Shown here: in pieces, positions 16,624 through 25,585 of the stretch
Position numbering within the stretch: the first letter of the stretch is position 1
How the letters are laid out: every line of letters begins with the position of its first letter
DNA from: Candidatus Thermokryptus mobilis
GTDB lineage: Bacteria; Bacteroidota; Ignavibacteria; Kryptoniales; Kryptoniaceae
Direction of reading: 5' to 3'
Length of the DNA stretch: 45,671 nt
Assembly: GCF_900070205.1 (NCBI RefSeq)
Contig: NZ_FAOO01000001.1
Location: 188,010-233,680 of the forward strand
The notes under the pieces: generated by a model
Told to the model about the DNA's origin: nothing
Databases searched by the model: none
What the model saw: the letters and a program-made list of their open reading frames with translations, nothing else
Position numbers and translations under genes: made by a program

Positions 16624-17811
16624 ATGGAAAACTTATCTCTGATAACGTTAAGCATTCTTCTCCTAACCGCCTATATTCTGGATTTAACATTATCAAGGAT
16701 ACAAATACCACCTGTTATCATACTGCTTTTAATAGGATGGTTTATATCACAGATTTTCTTTTTGCTTAATATCACCGACATCCCAAACTTTCAAAATCTC
16801 CTCCCAATTATGGGAACGCTTGGGCTTATACTTATAGTTCTTGAGGGTTCATTTGAACTTAAAATTGAAAGAGATAAAATCAAATATATCATACGTTCCA
16901 TGACCTCAGCGCTTCTATCGGTCATAATCATTATCTTTTCTTTGTCCTTAATTTTCCACATAATTTTTCAAACTGAATTTAAAAAAGCCCTAATAAATAC
17001 TGTCCCGCTTTCTGTCATAAGCAGTTCAATCGCTATACCGAGCGCATCAAATCTTACAACACATCTTCGCGAGTTTGTCATCTATGAGTCAAGTTTATCC
17101 GACATCTTGGGAATAATTTCTTTTAATTTCATATCACAAGCCGTGGAAAGTTTTGACTTGAGTACAATCTTTTCAATGCTCTTTCAACTCTTACTGATGG
17201 TCTTAATTTCAATTTCATCAACCGCTTTTTTGATATCCCTGCTTGGCAAGTTAAACCACCCCGTTAAATTTATCCCGCTGATTTTGATGATCATTTTGAT
17301 ATATTCAATTGCGAAAATCCTTCATCTGCCAGCGCTTATATTTATTCTAATTTTTGGGCTTTCGCTCGCCAACTTCAACAAGATTCATCGTTCCCTGAAC
17401 TTGAAATTTGTAAAACTTGAGGAAGTGGAAGAAGAGATCGGGAAATTTCAAAATCTTGTCATTGAATTAACCTTCCTCGTGAGGTCATTCTTCTTTCTAT
17501 TGTTTGGATACACCCTGGAAACAAAAGAAATACTCAAACCCGAGGTTCTCCTCTTAAGCGTCGTGATAACAGCGCTTATAATCGGGACGAGATATTTGAC
17601 CTTAAAAATAGTTGGAGAACAAATCATTCCATTGATTTACATTGCCCCACGTGGTCTGATAAACATTTTGCTCTTTATCTCAATCTCACCAAACTTAGGG
17701 ATACCTAAAATAAATCAAGCGCTTATAACACAAGTCATCATTCTAACAAACCTTTATATGGTGTTCGGCTTGATCAAATCATCAAGAGAGAAGGGAACGC
17801 AAAGTTTTTAA
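16624..17811 (+). CDS. Monovalent cation:proton antiporter (CPA family), membrane domain only
   Basis: A 395-residue integral membrane protein made of about 11-12 hydrophobic segments. It starts in LITLSILLLTAYILDLTLSR and shows the Na+/H+ exchanger pattern IMGTLGLILIVLEGSFEL (the region where CPA proteins have GL-x-x-F-x-x-G), SAIPSAS-like motifs after LSVISSSIA, and a late APRGLINILLF segment. No cytosolic TrkA-type domain follows, so it is a bare transporter. It is likely to exchange Na+ or K+ for protons across the inner membrane. A short ATG region with little ribosome-binding signal precedes it. Its end overlaps the convergent engB by four bases. The c-di-AMP phosphodiesterase encoded on the divergent side fits ion homeostasis, but that link is inference. 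Confidence 0.82.
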   Translation: MENLSLITLSILLLTAYILDLTLSRIQIPPVIILLLIGWFISQIFFLLNITDIPNFQNLLPIMGTLGLILIVLEGSFELKIERDKIKYIIRSMTSALLSVIIIIFSLSLIFHIIFQTEFKKALINTVPLSVISSSIAIPSASNLTTHLREFVIYESSLSDILGIISFNFISQAVESFDLSTIFSMLFQLLLMVLISISSTAFLISLLGKLNHPVKFIPLILMIILIYSIAKILHLPALIFILIFGLSLANFNKIHRSLNLKFVKLEEVEEEIGKFQNLVIELTFLVRSFFFLLFGYTLETKEILKPEVLLLSVVITALIIGTRYLTLKIVGEQIIPLIYIAPRGLINILLFISISPNLGIPKINQALITQVIILTNLYMVFGLIKSSREKGTQSF

Positions 17812-18455
17812 GATACTTTTTGAGGTTGACGACCTTGGGTCTTTGAGATGTTTTTTCCCCTTTGAACCGAACCGATATATTGCTCTATTATTGATAGCAA
17901 TTCATTTTTTCCAACACCGGTAATGGCTGAAAAAGTTACAAATTGCTGACAATACCTAAGCTTTCCAAACGCATTTTTTATCATTTCCACCTGTCTTGCG
18001 ATTTTACTTCTTGCGATTTTGTCAATTTTCGTTATCACGATAACATATGGGATCTTGAAATAATCAAGCCAACCAGCCATCATTTTGTCAAGTTCGGTGG
18101 GCTCGTGTCTTGCATCTACAATGTGAAGGACGAGTTTGAGTTGTTCCCTTCCGCCCAAGTAATTTTCAATCAATTTGCTCCATCCAGCTTTAACATGTTC
18201 TGGCACTTTTGCATAACCATAACCGGGTAAATCAACGATATAAAACGACTCGTTTATGAGGAAGAAATTTATCGTTTGTGTTTTCCCCGGGGTTGAACTA
18301 ACGAAAGCGAGGTTCTTTTTATTGCAAATTTTATTTATCAAGGACGATTTTCCAACATTTGACCTTCCAACTAGAGCCACTTCGGGGAGACCATCCGTTG
18401 GGAGTTGTCTTATATCGGAAAGGGAGGCTATAAACCTTGCTGATGTTATTTTCAT
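17808..18455 (-). CDS. engB: Ribosome biogenesis GTPase EngB/YsxC
   Basis: A 215-residue TrmE-Era-like GTPase needed for 50S assembly. G-motifs in order: G1 GRSNVGKSS (30-38), G2 region STPGKTQTINFF, G3 VDLPGYGYAKV, G4 ITKIDKI and G5 FSAITGVG. The C-terminus adds about 15 basic residues. It lies downstream of rplQ on the same strand, separated by a strong hairpin, so it may be read partly from the ribosomal transcript or on its own. The function fits that neighbourhood. Confidence 0.96.
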   Translation of the reverse strand: MKITSARFIASLSDIRQLPTDGLPEVALVGRSNVGKSSLINKICNKKNLAFVSSTPGKTQTINFFLINESFYIVDLPGYGYAKVPEHVKAGWSKLIENYLGGREQLKLVLHIVDARHEPTELDKMMAGWLDYFKIPYVIVITKIDKIARSKIARQVEMIKNAFGKLRYCQQFVTFSAITGVGKNELLSIIEQYIGSVQRGKNISKTQGRQPQKVS

Positions 18456-18485
18456 ATTCTTTAGGGGATATGTTTTTTAAACGAC

Positions 18486-18509
18486 AAGCGGGGCGTTTTA
18501 ACCCCGCTT
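18486..18509. terminator. Hairpin after rplQ, probable terminator or attenuator
   Basis: AAGCGGGG / CCCCGCTT form an 8-bp perfect stem with an 8-base loop, 12 bases past the rplQ stop and 30 bases before engB. On the coding strand only GTCGTTT follows, so the U-tract is weak and read-through into engB is plausible. Confidence 0.6.
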
Positions 18510-18520
18510 AAAACCTATCA

Positions 18521-18955
18521 TTATTGAGTTGTTGCTTGTTCTGTCGGTTGAGTTTCAACTTTCTTTTCTTTCTTAGGCTTGACCATTCCCGTTCCGATGT
18601 TGTAATCAACCAATTCAAGGACGGCAAGTTCAGCTGAGTCCCCACGTCTAAAACCAAGGCGGACAACCCTCGTATAACCCCCTGGTCTATCCATAACCCT
18701 CGGTGCTATCTCATCAAATAATTCTTTCAACGCTTTTCTATTTTTGATAAATCTCGCCACAAGACGTCTTGCATGGATATCCCCTCGCTTCGCTTTTGTT
18801 ATAAGTTTTTCAGCAAATCTTCGCGCTTCCTTTGCTTTTGCAACAGTTGTCACAATCCTCTTATGGAGAAAAAGAGAAGTTGCAAGCGCTGATAAAGTCG
18901 CCTTCCTGTGACTATGTGTCCTTTTTAGCTTTCTTCCCTTCTTTAAGTGTCTCAT
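18521..18955 (-). CDS. rplQ: 50S ribosomal protein L17
   Basis: A 144-residue L17 beginning MRHLKKGRKLKRTHSHRKA, with the conserved LFLHKRIVTTVAKAKEARRFAEK stretch (shown only in part here) and GYTRVVRLGFRRGDSAELAVLEL. The family core ends near residue 118; the remaining tail, rich in Lys, Glu, Thr and Gln, is a species-specific extension. It is the last gene of the alpha block, 24 bases after rpoA, with a hairpin downstream. It binds 23S rRNA near the exit tunnel. Confidence 0.98.
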   Translation of the reverse strand: MRHLKKGRKLKRTHSHRKATLSALATSLFLHKRIVTTVAKAKEARRFAEKLITKAKRGDIHARRLVARFIKNRKALKELFDEIAPRVMDRPGGYTRVVRLGFRRGDSAELAVLELVDYNIGTGMVKPKKEKKVETQPTEQATTQ

Positions 18956-18979
18956 TGAAAGTCATCCAGAATTATTTTT

Positions 18980-19978
18980 TTAATCCTGATACTTGTCAAC
19001 ATCAAAACCGAAATAAAGTCCGTAACTTTCAATCGCGCTCTTTATCTCATTTAAAGCGGTCCTTCCAAAATTTCTGAAGCTTAAAAGTTGATTTTCGTTG
19101 TATCTGACAACATCACCAATGGTGTTAATCCCATTTTGTTTCAGAGCGTTGAATGTGCGAACTGTAAGCCCAATGTCCTCTATAGGTGTTTTCAAAATTT
19201 TCTTTATCCTTTCCTTCTCGGGTAAACCTTCGTCTTTTATTATATCTGCTGGTTGTGCTTTCGGATGAAGTTCTACCACGATTTCAAAATGTTCCTTCAA
19301 AATTTTAGCTGCTAGAACTAACGCATCGTCAGGAGTTATTGAACCGTCCGTTTCAACCTCAATTGTAAGTTTTTCATAATCTCCCCTTTGTTTCAAGCGA
19401 ACATTTTCAATAAAATATCTGACATTTTTAATCGGCGTAAAAATAGCATCAAGAAGAATTATACCTGGTTCTGGCTTAACGGGTGGCGCTGGCCCAAGCA
19501 TCTCAATTTCTTCGGAAGGAACATATCCTTTACCATAACCAATCCATAGGTCCATCTCAAACTCAACATTACCAGTTATTTCAGCAATATGATGATCTGG
19601 ATTCAAAATTTCTATACCTGAATTTTGTTTCTGTAAATCCCCTGCTTTAAATTCACAAGGACCCTTGACGAGAACATTTATTTTTTTAAGTGATTTCTCA
19701 AGCAGTTTAAATCTCACGCCTTTTAAATTCAAGACGATATCAGCTACATCCTCAACAACACCTGGAATTGTTGAGAATTCATGCAATACACCTCCTATCT
19801 TGACAGCAACGAAAGCATAACCTGGGATAGAGGAGAGCAAAACCCTTCTTAAAGCATTTCCTATCGTAACGCCATATCCTCTTTCAAGTGGTTGTAAAAT
19901 AAATCTTCCAAAAGTATTTGAATAACTCGCCTCGTCCATCACCACATTTTCTGGAAAAGTTAACAAAATGTTTGGCAT
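18980..19978 (-). CDS. rpoA: DNA-directed RNA polymerase subunit alpha
   Basis: A 332-residue alpha subunit. The N-terminal dimerisation domain holds FGRFILQPLERGYGVTIGNA and LRRVLLSSIPGYA; the insert domain follows around residues 50-170. After a linker near residues 235-255, the C-terminal domain shows IEDIGLTVRTFNALKQNGIN and NFGRTALNEI, the helix-hairpin-helix that contacts UP elements and activators. The length and both domains are complete. It lies between rpsD and rplQ, as in most bacterial alpha operons. Confidence 0.99.
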   Translation of the reverse strand: MPNILLTFPENVVMDEASYSNTFGRFILQPLERGYGVTIGNALRRVLLSSIPGYAFVAVKIGGVLHEFSTIPGVVEDVADIVLNLKGVRFKLLEKSLKKINVLVKGPCEFKAGDLQKQNSGIEILNPDHHIAEITGNVEFEMDLWIGYGKGYVPSEEIEMLGPAPPVKPEPGIILLDAIFTPIKNVRYFIENVRLKQRGDYEKLTIEVETDGSITPDDALVLAAKILKEHFEIVVELHPKAQPADIIKDEGLPEKERIKKILKTPIEDIGLTVRTFNALKQNGINTIGDVVRYNENQLLSFRNFGRTALNEIKSAIESYGLYFGFDVDKYQD

Positions 19979-20001
19979 TTCTGTCCTTTATAACTTAATT
20001 T

Positions 20002-20631
20002 TTATTTGGAATAAAGTTCAACGATCAATTGTTCGTTCACATTTACAGGTATTTCAGAACGTTCAGGTGTATACATAAAAACACCGCTTAAATTCGCCTT
20101 ATTAAGCTGAAGCCAAGGGACAAGCGATGTCTCTGTAACTCTCCGGAGAGAATTATGGATAATTTCCAGTTCTTTGCTTTTATCTCTGACTCTTATCTCG
20201 TCACCCGGCTCAACAAGATAAGATGGTATATCAACGACTTTACCGTTCACAAGGATATGTCTGTGTTTCACAAGTTGCCTTGCAGCTTTTCTTGAAGGGG
20301 CAAATCCAAGCCGATAAACAACATTGTCAAGTCGCCTTTCAAGTATCTTTATTAGATTTTCACCCGTTTTGCCTTTTTGTTTAGTCGCCATTTCAAAATA
20401 TCTTCTAAATTGTCTCTCAAAAACACCGTAAATTCTACGAAGCTTTTGCTTTTCCCTGAGCTGAATTCCATACTCAGACAACCTCGCTCTTCTGTAAGGA
20501 CCATGCTGTCCGGGTGGATAATTTTTCTTTTCAAGCGGACATTTCTCCGTATAACATTTCTCACCCTTCAAGTAAAGTTTCATTCTCTCTCTTCTGCATA
20601 GCTTGCAAACTGGACCTGTGTATCTTCCCAT
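20002..20631 (-). CDS. rpsD: 30S ribosomal protein S4
   Basis: A 209-residue S4 that nucleates 30S assembly on the 5' domain of 16S rRNA. The N-terminus [20 protein letters not shown] contains CxxC, and a second Cys pair follows in KCYTEKCP, so this is the zinc-binding form of S4. The S4 RNA-binding fold is seen in [20 protein letters not shown] and [16 protein letters not shown]. In several bacteria S4 represses its own operon; no clear S4 pseudoknot target could be made out here. Confidence 0.99.
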   Translation of the reverse strand: MGRYTGPVCKLCRRERMKLYLKGEKCYTEKCPLEKKNYPPGQHGPYRRARLSEYGIQLREKQKLRRIYGVFERQFRRYFEMATKQKGKTGENLIKILERRLDNVVYRLGFAPSRKAARQLVKHRHILVNGKVVDIPSYLVEPGDEIRVRDKSKELEIIHNSLRRVTETSLVPWLQLNKANLSGVFMYTPERSEIPVNVNEQLIVELYSK

Positions 20632-20652
20632 GATTTTTCAATTTTTAATTTT

Positions 20653-21036
20653 TTAAACTCTTCTTCTCTTCGGTGGTCTGCAACCATTATGTGGAATTGG
20701 AGTGACATCACGGATCGTCAAAATTTCAAGCCCAGCTGTTTGAAGAGCGCGAATTGCCGCTTCTCTTCCCGAGCCTGGACCTTTGACAAGAACATCAACT
20801 TTCCTTACACCAAGATTATACGCCTCTTTCGCAGCCGCTTCAGCAGCAAGCTGAGCAGCAAAAGGTGTCCCCTTCTTCGTCCCCTTGTAACCAATCCTTC
20901 CACCAGATGACCAAGCTAAAACATTACCATATCTATCGGTTATCGTCACAATTGTATTGTTAAAGGTCGCCTTAATATGCGCTATTCCGTGAGCATCAAC
21001 TTGAATTTTCTTCTTTTGCTTTTTCGTCTTAGCCAA
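20653..21036 (-). CDS. rpsK: 30S ribosomal protein S11
   Basis: A 127-residue S11 of the 30S platform. The conserved core [57 protein letters not shown] and the C-terminal [20 protein letters not shown] are all intact. The basic N-terminus ([10 protein letters not shown]) is short, as in most bacteria. It is separated from rpsM and rpsD by about 20 bases on each side. Confidence 0.99.
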   Translation of the reverse strand: MAKTKKQKKKIQVDAHGIAHIKATFNNTIVTITDRYGNVLAWSSGGRIGYKGTKKGTPFAAQLAAEAAAKEAYNLGVRKVDVLVKGPGSGREAAIRALQTAGLEILTIRDVTPIPHNGCRPPKRRRV

Positions 21037-21058
21037 TTTAAACCTCCGAAATTATTTT

Positions 21059-21442
21059 TTACTTTTTAGCTGTTGCCTTCTTCTTCCCTGGCACTGTCTT
21101 CCTCTTACCTTTTCTCGTCCTCGCATTAGTCCTTGTTCTCTGACCCCTGACAGGCAAGCCGCGACGATGTCTTAAACCGCGATAACAACCTATATCCATA
21201 AGACGCTTTATGTTCATCTGAATTTCAGCCCTTAAAGCCCCTTCAACTTTATACTCAGTGTTTATAATATCCCTGATCTTACTTATCTCCTCATCTGTAA
21301 GCTCGCCTATTTTCTTCATCGGGTCAACACCCGCTTTCTCAAGAATTTTAAGTGCTGAACTCCTACCTATGCCATAAATGTAAGTTAAAGCGATAAAAGC
21401 CCTTTTATTTCTCGGCAATTCAACACCCGCTATTCTTGCCAT
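21059..21442 (-). CDS. rpsM: 30S ribosomal protein S13
   Basis: A 127-residue S13 of the 30S head, contacting the P-site tRNA and the 50S subunit. Family blocks: [53 protein letters not shown] and [11 protein letters not shown]. The basic C-terminal tail ([15 protein letters not shown]) is complete. It starts three bases after the rpmJ stop, so translation is probably coupled. Confidence 0.99.
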   Translation of the reverse strand: MARIAGVELPRNKRAFIALTYIYGIGRSSALKILEKAGVDPMKKIGELTDEEISKIRDIINTEYKVEGALRAEIQMNIKRLMDIGCYRGLRHRRGLPVRGQRTRTNARTRKGKRKTVPGKKKATAKK

Positions 21443-21445
21443 AGT

Positions 21446-21562
21446 TTAACCTTGCCTTTGTTTGTGCTTTGGATTCTTTTTGCAAACAACTCTAACAACG
21501 CCCTTGCGCTTGATAATCCTGCAGTGCTCACAAATTTTTTTAACAGAGGAGCGAACTTTCAT
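21446..21562 (-). CDS. rpmJ: 50S ribosomal protein L36 (zinc-binding form)
   Basis: A 38-residue protein read from the minus strand. It begins [14 protein letters not shown] and ends [10 protein letters not shown]. Cys11, Cys14, Cys27 and His33 form the standard Cys-x2-Cys-x12-Cys-x5-His zinc site. The gene lies between infA and rpsM, the classic position. The stop TAA is three bases before the rpsM ATG. The ATG is preceded by GGGATGAGACT, a modest ribosome-binding signal. Confidence 0.97.
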   Translation of the reverse strand: MKVRSSVKKICEHCRIIKRKGVVRVVCKKNPKHKQRQG

Positions 21563-21579
21563 AGTCTCATCCCAAAGTT

Positions 21580-21798
21580 TTATTTGTACCTATAAACTAT
21601 CCTTCCTTTCGTTAAGTCATATGGAGAGAGTTCAACCTGAACTTTATCACCAGGCAAAATTTTTATAAAATGAATTCTCATTTTTCCTGAAACATGAGCT
21701 ATAACTTCGTGTCCAGTGTCAAGCTTCACCTTAAAAGTCGCGTTCGGCAACGCCTCCAAAACCACTCCATCAACTTTTATGCCCTCCTGTTTCGCCAT
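21580..21798 (-). CDS. infA: Translation initiation factor IF-1
   Basis: A 72-residue OB-fold factor that sits in the ribosomal A site during initiation. Family motifs: [58 protein letters not shown] and the end [10 protein letters not shown]. The start is the ATG at 21798, which overlaps the map stop as TGATG. The GTG one codon earlier is not needed. Gene order map-infA-rpmJ-rpsM is conserved in many bacteria. Confidence 0.98.
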   Translation of the reverse strand: MAKQEGIKVDGVVLEALPNATFKVKLDTGHEVIAHVSGKMRIHFIKILPGDKVQVELSPYDLTKGRIVYRYK

Positions 21799-22571
21799 CA
21801 CAAAGTTAAAATCTCTGGTTTTCCTTTTCTAACAACGATTGTATGTTCAAAATGAGCCGATGGTAAGCCATCAAGCGTGTAAACAGTCCAACCATCGCTT
21901 CCAAAGTAAACTTGCCAAGTTCCGGCATTCACCATCGGTTCAATCGCAAGCGTCATACCTTCACGCAATTTAATGCCCTTCCCTTTTTGTCCAAAGTTTG
22001 GGACCGCTGGTTCTTCGTGTAATCTTTTACCTATACCATGCCCAACAAGGTCCCTGACAACAGAAAATCCCTGCGACTCAACATAATTTTGAATTGCATA
22101 ACCAATGTCAAAAAGATGATTTCCATCAACCGCCTGTTCAATTCCAATGTAAAGCGCCTCCTCAGTAACCTCCATTAATCTTCTTTTTTCTCCATTCACA
22201 TTACCAACGGCAAATGTCCTAGCAGCGTCACCATAAAATCCATTTTTATAAGCACCAACATCTATTGAAACTATCTGACCTTCGCGCAAAACTTTATCGC
22301 TTGTTGGAATCCCGTGAACGACTTCGTCATCAATTGAAACACAAATCGTTGCCGGATAAAGATTTTTCTTATCAAACCCGTATCCTTTAAAAGCAGGTTT
22401 TGCACCTTGTGAAAGTATGAAATCCTCGGCTATTTTATCAAGTTCATATGCTGAAACTCCCGGTTTTATGTACTTGCCCAACAATCTCAATGTATCCGCA
22501 ACTATTTTACAAACCTCTCTCATCAAATCTATTTCCTTTTCACTCTTTATGCTCACTCCCTTAATAGCCAA
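21798..22571 (-). CDS. map: Methionine aminopeptidase, type I
   Basis: Removes the initiator Met from nascent proteins using two metal ions. Ligands are visible: the Asp pair in [19 protein letters not shown], His in [13 protein letters not shown], and Glu in LAIEPMV and in HFEHTIVV. The length is about 250 residues, without a zinc-finger N-terminus. The start is not settled. The frame opens at a TTG at 22571, inside the end of secY; an in-frame GTG at 22556 (reading [15 protein letters not shown]) better matches family starts but has AGGGA directly against it. Most bacteria have adk between secY and map; here it is absent. Confidence 0.97.
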   Translation of the reverse strand: MAIKGVSIKSEKEIDLMREVCKIVADTLRLLGKYIKPGVSAYELDKIAEDFILSQGAKPAFKGYGFDKKNLYPATICVSIDDEVVHGIPTSDKVLREGQIVSIDVGAYKNGFYGDAARTFAVGNVNGEKRRLMEVTEEALYIGIEQAVDGNHLFDIGYAIQNYVESQGFSVVRDLVGHGIGKRLHEEPAVPNFGQKGKGIKLREGMTLAIEPMVNAGTWQVYFGSDGWTVYTLDGLPSAHFEHTIVVRKGKPEILTL

Positions 22572-23904
22572 CTCTACTTTTTATTCTACCTGTTTTCATA
22601 AACCCATCATAATGACGCATCAAAAGATATGTCTCAATTTGCTGAAGTGTATCAAGTGCAACTCCAACAACTATCAACAAGCTTGTCCCACCAAAGAAAG
22701 AAGCCATCGTCGGTGAAACTCCGAGTCGGATCATAAAACCAGGCAATATTGCTATTACTGCAAGAAATATCGCTCCCGGCAGAGTTATCTTCGTGAGTAT
22801 ATTATCAATGAAATCAGCGGTATTCTTCCCAGGTCTTATCCCCGGGATAAATCCACCCTGTTTTCTCATCGTGTCAGCTATGTCTTGCGGATTAAAAACA
22901 ATCGCTGTATAAAGGTAAGTGAAGAAAATCACAAGCAACGCATAGATAAAACTATACCAGAAAGATGTATAATTAAAGTTTGCTGCAAACTCTTGAAGCG
23001 ATTCACTCTGAGGGAAAAAGGTTATGATAGTGCTCGGCAAAAACATAACCGATTGAGCAAAAATTATAGGCATTACACCTGCTGCATTAACTCTAATTGG
23101 GATATACTGGGTCACGCCACCATAAACTCTTCTTCCCACAACCCTTTTTGCATATTGAACAGGAATTCTACGCGTCCCAGTGGTGACGAGTATGACAAGA
23201 GCTACAACCAAAACCATTCCAGTGATTATAAGCAACTCTTCAATTATACTCCTTGAGCCAGTTTTTATCATTTGAAATTCTTCAAGCAAAGCGTTTGGGA
23301 AACGAGCGATTATTCCAACGAAAATTATCAACGAGATACCATTTCCGATTCCTCGTTCTGTGATTTGTTCACCAAGCCACATTATAAAAATTGTCCCGGC
23401 AGTTAAAATAAAAACCGTACTTATAATAAACCCAATACCTTTAACTGCCTCTGGAACTATCGGAAGTCCTCCTGGGGTTGTCATATTCATCAATCTTATG
23501 CTCACTCCCCATGCTTGCAAAGCAGCAACTAAAACCGTTCCCTGTCTTGCATATTGTTCAAGTTTTCTGCGACCTTCTTCACCTTCTTGCTGTAGCTTTC
23601 TAAAATATGGAACAACAGCACCAAGCAGCTGCAAAATAATCGCAGCACTTATATAAGGCATTATCCCAAGCGCAAAAACAGCAGCGTTTTGAAAAGCGCC
23701 TCCCGCAAAAAGATCGTATAGTGCAAAAAGTGAATTTTGTGATTGACTCCTTATCACCTCGGCGAGAAGCGATGCATCAACACCAGGCAAAGTTATATGG
23801 GCTCCGACTCTGACAACCGCAAGCAAAGCAATAGTAAAGAGAATCCTATCACGAAGCTCCTCAATCTTGAAGATGTTTCTGAGATTTTCAACTAATTTAC
23901 TCAT
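22561..23904 (-). CDS. secY: Protein translocase subunit SecY
   Basis: A ten-helix inner-membrane channel, 447 residues, for Sec export and membrane insertion. It begins NLRNIFKIEELRDRILFTIA. Segments include PGVDASLL (plug region), LGIMPYISAAIILQLLGAV, GIGNGISLIIFVGI, the cytosolic loop with VQYAKRVVGRRVYGG and the late FNPQDIADTMRKQGGFIPGIRPG. All ten membrane helices can be placed. Its ATG overlaps the rplO stop (ATGA), so it is translationally coupled to L15. It works with the SRP whose RNA is encoded near the left end. Confidence 0.98.
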   Translation of the reverse strand: MSKLVENLRNIFKIEELRDRILFTIALLAVVRVGAHITLPGVDASLLAEVIRSQSQNSLFALYDLFAGGAFQNAAVFALGIMPYISAAIILQLLGAVVPYFRKLQQEGEEGRRKLEQYARQGTVLVAALQAWGVSIRLMNMTTPGGLPIVPEAVKGIGFIISTVFILTAGTIFIMWLGEQITERGIGNGISLIIFVGIIARFPNALLEEFQMIKTGSRSIIEELLIITGMVLVVALVILVTTGTRRIPVQYAKRVVGRRVYGGVTQYIPIRVNAAGVMPIIFAQSVMFLPSTIITFFPQSESLQEFAANFNYTSFWYSFIYALLVIFFTYLYTAIVFNPQDIADTMRKQGGFIPGIRPGKNTADFIDNILTKITLPGAIFLAVIAILPGFMIRLGVSPTMASFFGGTSLLIVVGVALDTLQQIETYLLMRHYDGFMKTGRIKSRVGY

Positions 23905-24365
23905 AGTTTCAACGCCTTGCCTCCTATTGCTTGTATCTTTTGTAATGCTGATTTACTGAAAGCGTGCGCTGAAATTTCAAGAGCAACTTTTAATTCTCCA
24001 TCACCAAGTATCTTAACCGGAAGCGTTCTCTTTGAAACAGCTCCAACTTCATAAAGCAACTCTGGCGTAACCTTCGCATCGGGCGAAATTTTACCTTTGT
24101 CCACCAACTCCTGAAGACGACCTAGATTCACCACTTGGTACTCAACTTTAAATGGATTTCTAAAACCTCTCTTTGGTATCCTCCTTATAAGTGGCATTTG
24201 ACCGCCTTCAAACCAAGCGGGTATGCTAGCACCAGACCTTGACTTTTGCCCTTTATGTCCACGAGTTGATGTACCTCCGTGCCCAGAACCTTGTCCCCTT
24301 CCGATCCTTTTCTCTTTTTTCCTTGAACCGGGTGCTGGCTTTAAATTGCTCAAGATATTAGGCAT
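23901..24365 (-). CDS. rplO: 50S ribosomal protein L15
   Basis: A 154-residue L15, an early assembly protein of the 50S subunit. The long Gly/Arg-rich N-terminus [20 protein letters not shown] and [20 protein letters not shown] is typical, followed by [20 protein letters not shown] and a globular C-terminal domain ending [18 protein letters not shown]. Its start overlaps the rpmD stop by 8 bases and its stop overlaps secY. Confidence 0.98.
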   Translation of the reverse strand: MPNILSNLKPAPGSRKKEKRIGRGQGSGHGGTSTRGHKGQKSRSGASIPAWFEGGQMPLIRRIPKRGFRNPFKVEYQVVNLGRLQELVDKGKISPDAKVTPELLYEVGAVSKRTLPVKILGDGELKVALEISAHAFSKSALQKIQAIGGKALKL

Positions 24366-24561
24366 TTTCTCCTCCGTCTTCTATTTCTTCTACAACTACA
24401 AGATGTTTAACCTTATTTATCATACCACGAATCACAGGCGAATCATAATGAATCACCGTTTTGTGCGGTTTACCAAGTCCAAGTGCCCTTATAGTCCTGC
24501 GCTGTTTCTCTGGAGTTCCGATTATACTTCTCACTTGTGTGATTTTAAGTTTTTTCGCCAT
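24358..24561 (-). CDS. rpmD: 50S ribosomal protein L30
   Basis: A 67-residue L30 with the standard core [40 protein letters not shown] and [15 protein letters not shown]. The acidic tail is short. It overlaps rplO by 8 bases, and its order between rpsE and rplO is canonical. L30 is lost in some bacterial lineages, so its presence is informative for placing the genome. Confidence 0.97.
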   Translation of the reverse strand: MAKKLKITQVRSIIGTPEKQRRTIRALGLGKPHKTVIHYDSPVIRGMINKVKHLVVVEEIEDGGENA

Positions 24562-24576
24562 CTTGCAAAACTCAGT

Positions 24577-25110
24577 TTAAATTTTTACAAGTGAATCAGA
24601 TTCAAAAAGCTCTTTTAATGTCATACCTCTTTTTCTTGCCATCGTGTGAGCGTCAATCATACTGCTCAAAGCCTTGAGAGTTGCTTTTGTAGTGTTGTGC
24701 GGATTTGTCGAGCCGAAACATTTAGTTAAAACATTTTGCACACCCGCAAGTTCAAGCACTGCTCTTACGGCTCCACCAGCGATTATACCAGTTCCCGGAG
24801 CAGCCGGCTTAATTAGAACTTTTGATGCGCCAAATTTCGCAACTATCTCATGAGGAACAGTCCCATTTACAATTGGAACTTCAATTATATTTTTCTTCGC
24901 ATTTTCGCTCGCCTTTTGGATAGCATCAGTAACCTCACGCCCCTTACCAAGCCCAACACCCACATGTCCATTTTTATCTCCAACAACAACAATAGCACTA
25001 AAACGGATTCTCTTACCACCTTTAACGACTTTCGCAGTCCTATTAATTGCAACAAGCTTTTCCTTTAAACCTTCAAGCTCCGATGGTTTAACTTTTTTTA
25101 CCTTCGGCAA
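24577..25110 (-). CDS. rpsE: 30S ribosomal protein S5
   Basis: A 177-residue S5, important for decoding fidelity. The N-terminal double-stranded RNA-binding fold contains [20 protein letters not shown] and [20 protein letters not shown]. The C-terminal domain has [39 protein letters not shown] and [12 protein letters not shown]. The beta-hairpin loop where ram mutations map looks normal. Confidence 0.98.
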   Translation of the reverse strand: MPKVKKVKPSELEGLKEKLVAINRTAKVVKGGKRIRFSAIVVVGDKNGHVGVGLGKGREVTDAIQKASENAKKNIIEVPIVNGTVPHEIVAKFGASKVLIKPAAPGTGIIAGGAVRAVLELAGVQNVLTKCFGSTNPHNTTKATLKALSSMIDAHTMARKRGMTLKELFESDSLVKI

Positions 25111-25131
25111 TTTCCCAATTTCAATTTTGTT

Positions 25132-25509
25132 TTAAAATATCAAACCACCTTCACGAGCTGCTTCAGCAAGCGCTTTAACTCGCCCGTGATATTTATAACC
25201 ATTTCTGTCAAAAACAACTTTAGTAATTCCTTTCTCAAGCGCCTTTTTCGCAAGAGCTAAACCAACAATTCTGCTAACCTCTGTCTTTGTCTTCACCTCT
25301 TTAACCTTATCTCTTATCTCCTTTGACAAACTTGACATTGCAACAAGCGTATGACCCTTCGTATCGTCAATTATTTGCGCATAAATATGTTTTAAACTCC
25401 TATAAACCGACAATCTTGGTCTTTCTGGTGTCCCGAAAATTTTTGACCTAACACGCTTGCGAATTTTCTCCCTGCGAATCTTCTTCTTTTCAAATTCTCG
25501 CTTTATCAT
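25132..25509 (-). CDS. rplR: 50S ribosomal protein L18
   Basis: A 125-residue L18, which binds 5S rRNA together with L5. Conserved blocks: [39 protein letters not shown] and the C-terminal [20 protein letters not shown] with REGGLIF. The ATG lacks a clear Shine-Dalgarno sequence. It is preceded by a 12-base palindrome, GTTAAATTTAAC (25512-25523), and by a larger hairpin in an unusually long 76-base gap after rplF, so its translation may be specially controlled. Confidence 0.98.
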   Translation of the reverse strand: MIKREFEKKKIRREKIRKRVRSKIFGTPERPRLSVYRSLKHIYAQIIDDTKGHTLVAMSSLSKEIRDKVKEVKTKTEVSRIVGLALAKKALEKGITKVVFDRNGYKYHGRVKALAEAAREGGLIF

Positions 25510-25542
25510 CTGTTAAATTTAACCAATTTTATTTTAAATTCC

Positions 25543-25579
25543 GAACGAGGTTACGCCCTGAAAAGGACCCGCCTCGTTC
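25543..25579 (-). promoter_or_regulatory. Structured RNA hairpin between rplF and rplR
   Basis: On the coding strand GAACGAGG pairs with CCTCGTTC (8 bp). Inside, GTCCT-TTTC-AGGGC can form a further 5-bp helix with one G-U pair, separated by a small internal loop. It lies seven bases after the rplF stop, in the longest gap of this part of the cluster. No U-run follows, so a processing, attenuation or protein-binding element is more likely than a terminator. Confidence 0.55.
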
Positions 25580-25585
25580 ATCAAA

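Noticed and set aside
22561-22571. A missing adk gene hidden between secY and map.
   Set aside because: The two genes touch or overlap; there is no space for adk and no fragment of it.
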